NCBI GenBank assembly: GCA_018304425.1
Contig: JAGVWE010000004.1
Location: forward strand, 62,001 to 126,000
Length of the DNA stretch: 64,000 nucleotides
Origin: Candidatus Iainarchaeum sp.
Lineage (GTDB): Archaea > Iainarchaeota > Iainarchaeia > Iainarchaeales > UBA10219
Direction of reading: 5' to 3'
Each line of letters begins with the position of its first letter. Positions within the stretch are counted from its first letter, which is position 1. Under the pieces are notes generated by a model. The model saw only the letters and a list, made by a program, of their open reading frames with translations. It did not search any database and was not told the DNA's origin. Shown one piece after another: positions 60,301-64,000 of the stretch. The position numbers and the translations under genes are program-made.

Positions 60301-61156
60301 CCAAGAGGTAGGCAACTTCACTGAAGTCGGCCTCGGTTTTCGGCAGTTTCACGCCCACTGAGGACTTGCCCGCCTTCCGGATGCTTTCCCTGAAGTTGAT
60401 CCGGTCAATGGAGTCATAGGTCTGGGTGTATCCAAGGGTCTGGCATAGGCCGAGATAATCCGCCAACCGGTACCGGCCATTGTAAACACAATGATAAAAG
60501 GTTTTGTCGCCCAACCGGGTGTTTACGATTTTCCCGAGTTTTTGCAAGCCGAACTCGAGCGCTTTTCGCTTGATTTCCTGCGCCGCTCTTTCCTCCACCC
60601 AGACAAAAAAACCACAGTCTTTCGCAAGACAGTTCAGCAACCGTGTTTTAAGCGCTTCAAGCGATTCCGGGGCTACATTCACTATCCTCGGCGCCAAAAC
60701 AAACTCGTTTTTATCAATGTCAACGGCCTGTCTTTCCAGTATTCTTCCTTCACCGTCCATGCAAAGGAACCGGTGCTCAGGCGTCGTTTCCACTTTCAAG
60801 CCGTTTGAAAATAGGAGTCTGACCAGTTTCCCGCCGTTTTTCAGCTTCCATGCATGCGTTATGTTTTTTGCGCACGATTGTTTTCCCTGTGTGTCGAATG
60901 AAGCGGCTTTCAGGCCCAAGCCGTCGACATTATAGATTAGTTCTTTCTTGGTTTCCTTGACAAGCTTGCCTTGCCTGGCAGCCCGCTCAAAAAGTTCTTG
61001 GGCGGTTGGAAAGGAACCATTCGCCAAGTAAACTTTAGTGGCGCCTGACACACACTTGCCGTGGTCGATGTGGGCCACAATGCCCATGTTCCGGATGTTG
61101 GGTCGGTTCGCCATCCGGGTCTGGACGTCCCGCACTACATCTTCTTTCTTGGCCAT
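57308..61156 (-). CDS. fusA: Elongation factor 2 precursor containing an intein
   Basis: 1282 codons. The mature protein would be about 731 residues, normal for aEF-2. After MAKKEDVVRDV comes the P-loop AHIDHGK, which is cut after K34 by a 551-residue intein and resumes TTLSDNLVASVG. G3 (DTPGHIDFTGEV), G4 (NKVD) and the domain IV diphthamide loop (DSIHRGPAQM) are intact. Splicing is essential, since the uncut protein has no working GTP site. Confidence 0.97.
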   Translation of the reverse strand: MAKKEDVVRDVQTRMANRPNIRNMGIVAHIDHGKCVSGATKVYLANGSFPTAQELFERAARQGKLVKETKKELIYNVDGLGLKAASFDTQGKQSCAKNITHAWKLKNGGKLVRLLFSNGLKVETTPEHRFLCMDGEGRILERQAVDIDKNEFVLAPRIVNVAPESLEALKTRLLNCLAKDCGFFVWVEERAAQEIKRKALEFGLQKLGKIVNTRLGDKTFYHCVYNGRYRLADYLGLCQTLGYTQTYDSIDRINFRESIRKAGKSSVGVKLPKTEADFSEVAYLLGLIWGDGGSRGKEIRITNEDKPIIRAIEQIMEKIFGVQAKTRKYAGKATRIDLGGGLTFYKILTGFFGLPKKRKAESIQVPEPIKSAPNGVVKAFLQGYFDTDGTVEGSRRAASLSSKSKGMLLDTGLLLLRFGCLSTFNEKKSNLYISGANMKVFAEKIGFRLNRKNQKLLGFVAISDSPNRNTDLTPIAQDFLRGLRQRMGLQLKALPKSFEAIEFRKQPVYQTNLNVFFEKVYSFIGNPEIKDAEAWEEIQGLEKTFFDCFTPMVTKKEVVEGEEFVYDFSVEETHNFIGNGFIIHNTTLSDNLVASVGLISPDLAGKQQFMDYEDQEQERGITINAANVSLVHSHKGQNHLINLIDTPGHIDFTGEVIRAMRAVDGVILVVDAVEGVMPQTETVCRQSLKEYVKPVLFINKVDRLVNELKIDEKQMQEKFVKIIGQVNNLIAKNAPPGKENDWQVKVQNGSVCFGSAYNHWAISVPHMQRTGITFKDVYNYCAKENQKELAQKSQLHEAILEMVILHLPNPLEAQKYRIPRIWGKEELDSEIGKAMLACDEKGPFSMMCTDVSVDPHAGDIATGRVYSGSIRKGTRLKLIGAQKEVIIQKVGVFMGADYVEVSEIPAGNIAALVGIKEIYAGETLSEVAMKEFESFMSTAEPVITIAIEAKQTKNLPKLIEVIRQLCKEDPNLRATLNQETGEHLLSGMGELHLDINKYRIEKTHGVEITTSDPIVVYHETITKESPVIEAKSPNKHNKLKIWAEPIPPELFEKLVESRINAKIRLKDTVIVQKLIDMGFDRDEAKKTWCIHGHNMLVDATRGIVALHEAKELVIQGFQDAMNEGPLAKEKVQGVKIILDDATLHEDSIHRGPAQMLPCVTRGCYAAMLSGNAIMLEPKQKLNITVPETYMGAVSRELGSRRTQITDMRTEGDTTIIIGIAPVKELIGFSSSIRGATQGRAVWQAEYAGYDPLPKELQIKTIREVRTRKGMEPEPKPASFFMD
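59402..61054 (-). mobile_element. EF-2 intein with LAGLIDADG homing endonuclease
   Basis: 551 residues (35-585 of the precursor). Block A starts with Cys35 (CVSGATKVYLANG). Block B is near ETTPEHRFL. Two LAGLIDADG motifs, YLLGLIWGDGG (about 283-293) and FLQGYFDTDGTV (about 380-391), keep their acidic residues. Block F/G is FVYDFSVEETHNF then IGNGFIIHN, with penultimate His and terminal Asn. The +1 residue is Thr586. It is a class 1 intein and looks functional, and perhaps mobile. Confidence 0.95.
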
Positions 61157-61161
61157 GGCGA

Positions 61162-61764
61162 TTACCTGGAACTCAACGCGATTCTTTCGACCTCGTCGCG
61201 TCGCTTGATGGAGAAGCTGGTGTTATCCCCTTTGGCGGCCAGGATCAGTTCCTTGGCGAGGGCCTGCTCCGCCGAGGTCTTGCTGTTGAACGACTGCGCG
61301 AAGGCCGCCAAGGCAATGTTCTTCAGCGCCTCGTCCACCCGCTTCATGGGCGCGATGTCGACCGCGACCGTGTAAGAGATGCCGCCCCGCTTGATTCGCG
61401 TGATGTCCTCCCTCGGAGCAGAGTTCTCGATGGCCTGCACGAGCACCTGCACGGGGTTTTGCTTGGTTTCCCTTTCAGCAATGGCAAAAGCCTTTTCCAC
61501 GATTTTCAGGGCCTGGATCTTCTTCCCGCAGCTGCCCCGGCCCCGGATGTACTTCCCGGACAGCTTTCGCTTGCCCTGGCCCGAGCGCATGACCTTGTTG
61601 ACCAGCCTTTCCACGACGCTCATGCGGGCCTTCTGGAAGGGGTATTCCTGCATTTTGCCGAACGTGTGGGGAACCATCTTGGTCGCCAGGTCCAGGTAAT
61701 TGGCGAGGCTCACATCGCTTATCTTCACGTCCGTGGTCTCCCAGTGGTCAAAAACCTTTCCCAT
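61162..61764 (-). CDS. rps7: Ribosomal protein S7
   Basis: 200 residues of uS7: HTFGKMQEYPFQKARMSVVE, NPVQVLVQAIENSAPREDIT and RIKRGGISYTVAVDIAPMKR. Confidence 0.97.
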   Translation of the reverse strand: MGKVFDHWETTDVKISDVSLANYLDLATKMVPHTFGKMQEYPFQKARMSVVERLVNKVMRSGQGKRKLSGKYIRGRGSCGKKIQALKIVEKAFAIAERETKQNPVQVLVQAIENSAPREDITRIKRGGISYTVAVDIAPMKRVDEALKNIALAAFAQSFNSKTSAEQALAKELILAAKGDNTSFSIKRRDEVERIALSSR

Positions 61765-61774
61765 ATCAATCCCT

Positions 61775-62197
61775 TTACCGCTTTACCTTCTCCTTTCTGC
61801 CGGTGCGAAGCATTTCCAGGGCCTGCCCGTTCACGTGCGTGACCTTGTATTTCACGCCCCACAAGTCCCCCACCGGGCCATGCTTCCTTCCCCCGATGCC
61901 CGAAATGATGACTTCATCGTGTTCGTCAATGTACTTGATGGCGCCATCCTTGGGCGCCAAGGCCGTTACTTCCACGCCGTTCTTGATGATTTGCACGCGC
62001 ACGCATTTCCGTATCCCGGAATTCGGTTGCCTCGCCGTAACCCCGCGCTTCTCGAGGACGATGCCCCTTGCCTGGGGCGCGCCCTCCAAGGGGTCGACCT
62101 TTTCCTTGAGGAGCCTCCGCTTGAAGGAGGCTTTCTTCTTCCGCCACTTCTTCCGGTTGTCCTCAAGACTCGCCGCTGCAAATTCTCCTTTCGCCAT
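61775..62197 (-). CDS. rps12: Ribosomal protein S12
   Basis: 140 residues of uS12: [40 protein letters not shown], and [23 protein letters not shown] 62197 (MAKGEF) is chosen. Confidence 0.97.
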   Translation of the reverse strand: MAKGEFAAASLEDNRKKWRKKKASFKRRLLKEKVDPLEGAPQARGIVLEKRGVTARQPNSGIRKCVRVQIIKNGVEVTALAPKDGAIKYIDEHDEVIISGIGGRKHGPVGDLWGVKYKVTHVNGQALEMLRTGRKEKVKR

Positions 62198-62202
62198 AAA
62201 CA

Positions 62203-62616
62203 TCATCTGATAATCAAATCAGCTACCCCGTAATTTCTTTTCAATATTTCCTTTATCTTCCTCAGCTTGCCCAGGCTTTGCAGGGCCTTCTTCTTGTGCT
62301 CCGCTTCAAACGAGGCAATCAGCACCTTCCGCCCCTGCCGCTCCGAGAACGCGGTTTCCTTGATGGGAACCTTGTAAAACGCTTTCCTCACAAAGTCCAC
62401 AGCACTTTCCGCGTACTCGAACAACTCAATGCTCTTTCCAATCCTCTCCCTGACCTTCGCAATGGTCTGGCCGTTCTTGCCGATTGCCAGCCCCATTTGC
62501 TTGCCGTTGACCAGGAAAATGATTTCATCCTCCTTGGCCAGGCAGTCCCTCGCCGAAACCCCGGCAAGGTCCTCCAACGCGTTGATGTAATGGATCTCTG
62601 TCTTGCCCAACTTCAT
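62203..62616 (-). CDS. nusA: NusA-like KH protein
   Basis: About 137 residues. The short archaeal NusA has only KH domains: [20 protein letters not shown] is the KH GxxG loop, then a second KH part ([20 protein letters not shown]). It has a likely role in termination or antitermination. ATG 62616 avoids overlap with rpl30e. Confidence 0.92.
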   Translation of the reverse strand: MKLGKTEIHYINALEDLAGVSARDCLAKEDEIIFLVNGKQMGLAIGKNGQTIAKVRERIGKSIELFEYAESAVDFVRKAFYKVPIKETAFSERQGRKVLIASFEAEHKKKALQSLGKLRKIKEILKRNYGVADLIIR

Positions 62617-62632
62617 TCTTCCACGTCCAAGG

Positions 62633-62950
62633 TCAGGCCTTGGCCTCGCCACCCAGGCTCAGCACGTTGCTCTTGCCCGGCTTGACAACCACCATGGAGA
62701 GAATGCTGAATGGCTTCCCGCAAACAGAGCCAAGCTCCAAACCCGTTCCCATGAACTCATAAACGGGTACACCGGCAACGCTTGCCTGTGCCTGGAGCTT
62801 TTCCTTTACAAGCTTCGGGATGTTCCCGCTAATTATTAGTAGTTGTCCGTCTCCCTTTAAAATACTTTTCTCGGACTCCCTGCGCCCGAAAAACACTTCC
62901 CCGGAGTCAACCGCCCTCCGGATTTCCTTGCCCGCATCCACTGCCGCCAT
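62633..62950 (-). CDS. rpl30e: Ribosomal protein L30e
   Basis: 105 residues of the L7Ae/L30e fold: AGKEIRRAVDSGEVFFGRRE, GQLLIISGNIPKLVKEKLQA and FMGTGLELGSVCGKPFSILS. It binds RNA in the large subunit. Confidence 0.94.
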   Translation of the reverse strand: MAAVDAGKEIRRAVDSGEVFFGRRESEKSILKGDGQLLIISGNIPKLVKEKLQAQASVAGVPVYEFMGTGLELGSVCGKPFSILSMVVVKPGKSNVLSLGGEAKA

Positions 62951-62952
62951 AC

Positions 62953-64000
<1,048 letters not shown>

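Overview
This window is a gene-dense, GC-rich piece of an archaeal chromosome. The evidence is the full archaeal set of ribosomal proteins (S4e, S6e, S24e, S27ae, S28e, L7Ae, L14e, L18e, L19e, L24e, L30e, L32e, L34e), the RNA polymerase subunits Rpo1C, Rpo3, Rpo7, Rpo10 and Spt4, initiation factors aIF1, aIF2-gamma and aIF5B, Kae1 and Bud32, RtcB with archease, and a tRNA intron with a bulge-helix-bulge motif. TATA boxes lie about 26 bases before many start codons, so many mRNAs look leaderless. Short proteins, many small secreted or membrane proteins of unknown type, and missing operon members (no adk or cmk in the spc-type cluster, no rpoK beside rps2) suggest a DPANN-type lineage such as Diapherotrites or Micrarchaeota. 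That placement is inference only.

Layout. 1-3.35 kb: end of bud32, a lipoprotein and valS (all minus). 3.69-6.4 kb: a secreted protein and a helix-turn-helix protein (plus). 6.4-10 kb: grpE-dnaK-dnaJ (minus), with a divergent small regulator that may control them. 10.5-12.8 kb: membrane and secreted proteins and an unknown protein. 12.8-14 kb: a response regulator and a sensorless histidine kinase. 14-23 kb: a long minus-strand translation superoperon reading rpl7ae, rps28e, rpl24e, ndk, dut, infB, rps6e, aif2g, PIN protein, rpoE1, spt4, rps24e, rps27ae, a CPBP protease and kae1. 23.2-24.6 kb: an unknown protein and a convergent toxin-antitoxin-like pair. 24.6-27.1 kb: gltX and a TrmB-type regulator. 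27.3-48.2 kb: the main ribosomal protein superoperon, from rpl3 down to rps2, interrupted by tRNA-Leu(UAA). 48.5-50.8 kb: two tyrosine-rich secreted proteins. 51-55.4 kb: a methyltransferase, rtcB-archease and two related HTH proteins. 55.5-64 kb: the rpo1C, rpl30e, nusA, rps12, rps7, fusA, tuf, rps10 cluster, with a 551-residue intein in the P-loop of EF-2.

The most unusual signal outside coding sequence is a family of five hairpins in which two stems are separated by a tandem GA/GA internal loop. They lie on the sense strand before rpl4, before rpl2, before tRNA-Leu, and twice in the rpl7ae leader. Outer-stem sequences differ between copies while pairing is kept. The rpl2 and rpl4 copies also share an identical 33-base block ending at the start codon. 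This looks like a conserved structured RNA element, possibly a ribosomal protein control element, that I cannot assign to a known class. Other points of interest are the EF-2 intein, the tRNA-Leu intron near an rtcB-archease operon, a cluster of GAAAC motifs between divergent genes, a 58-base polypyrimidine tract right after a stop codon, and a trio of HTH-rich proteins.
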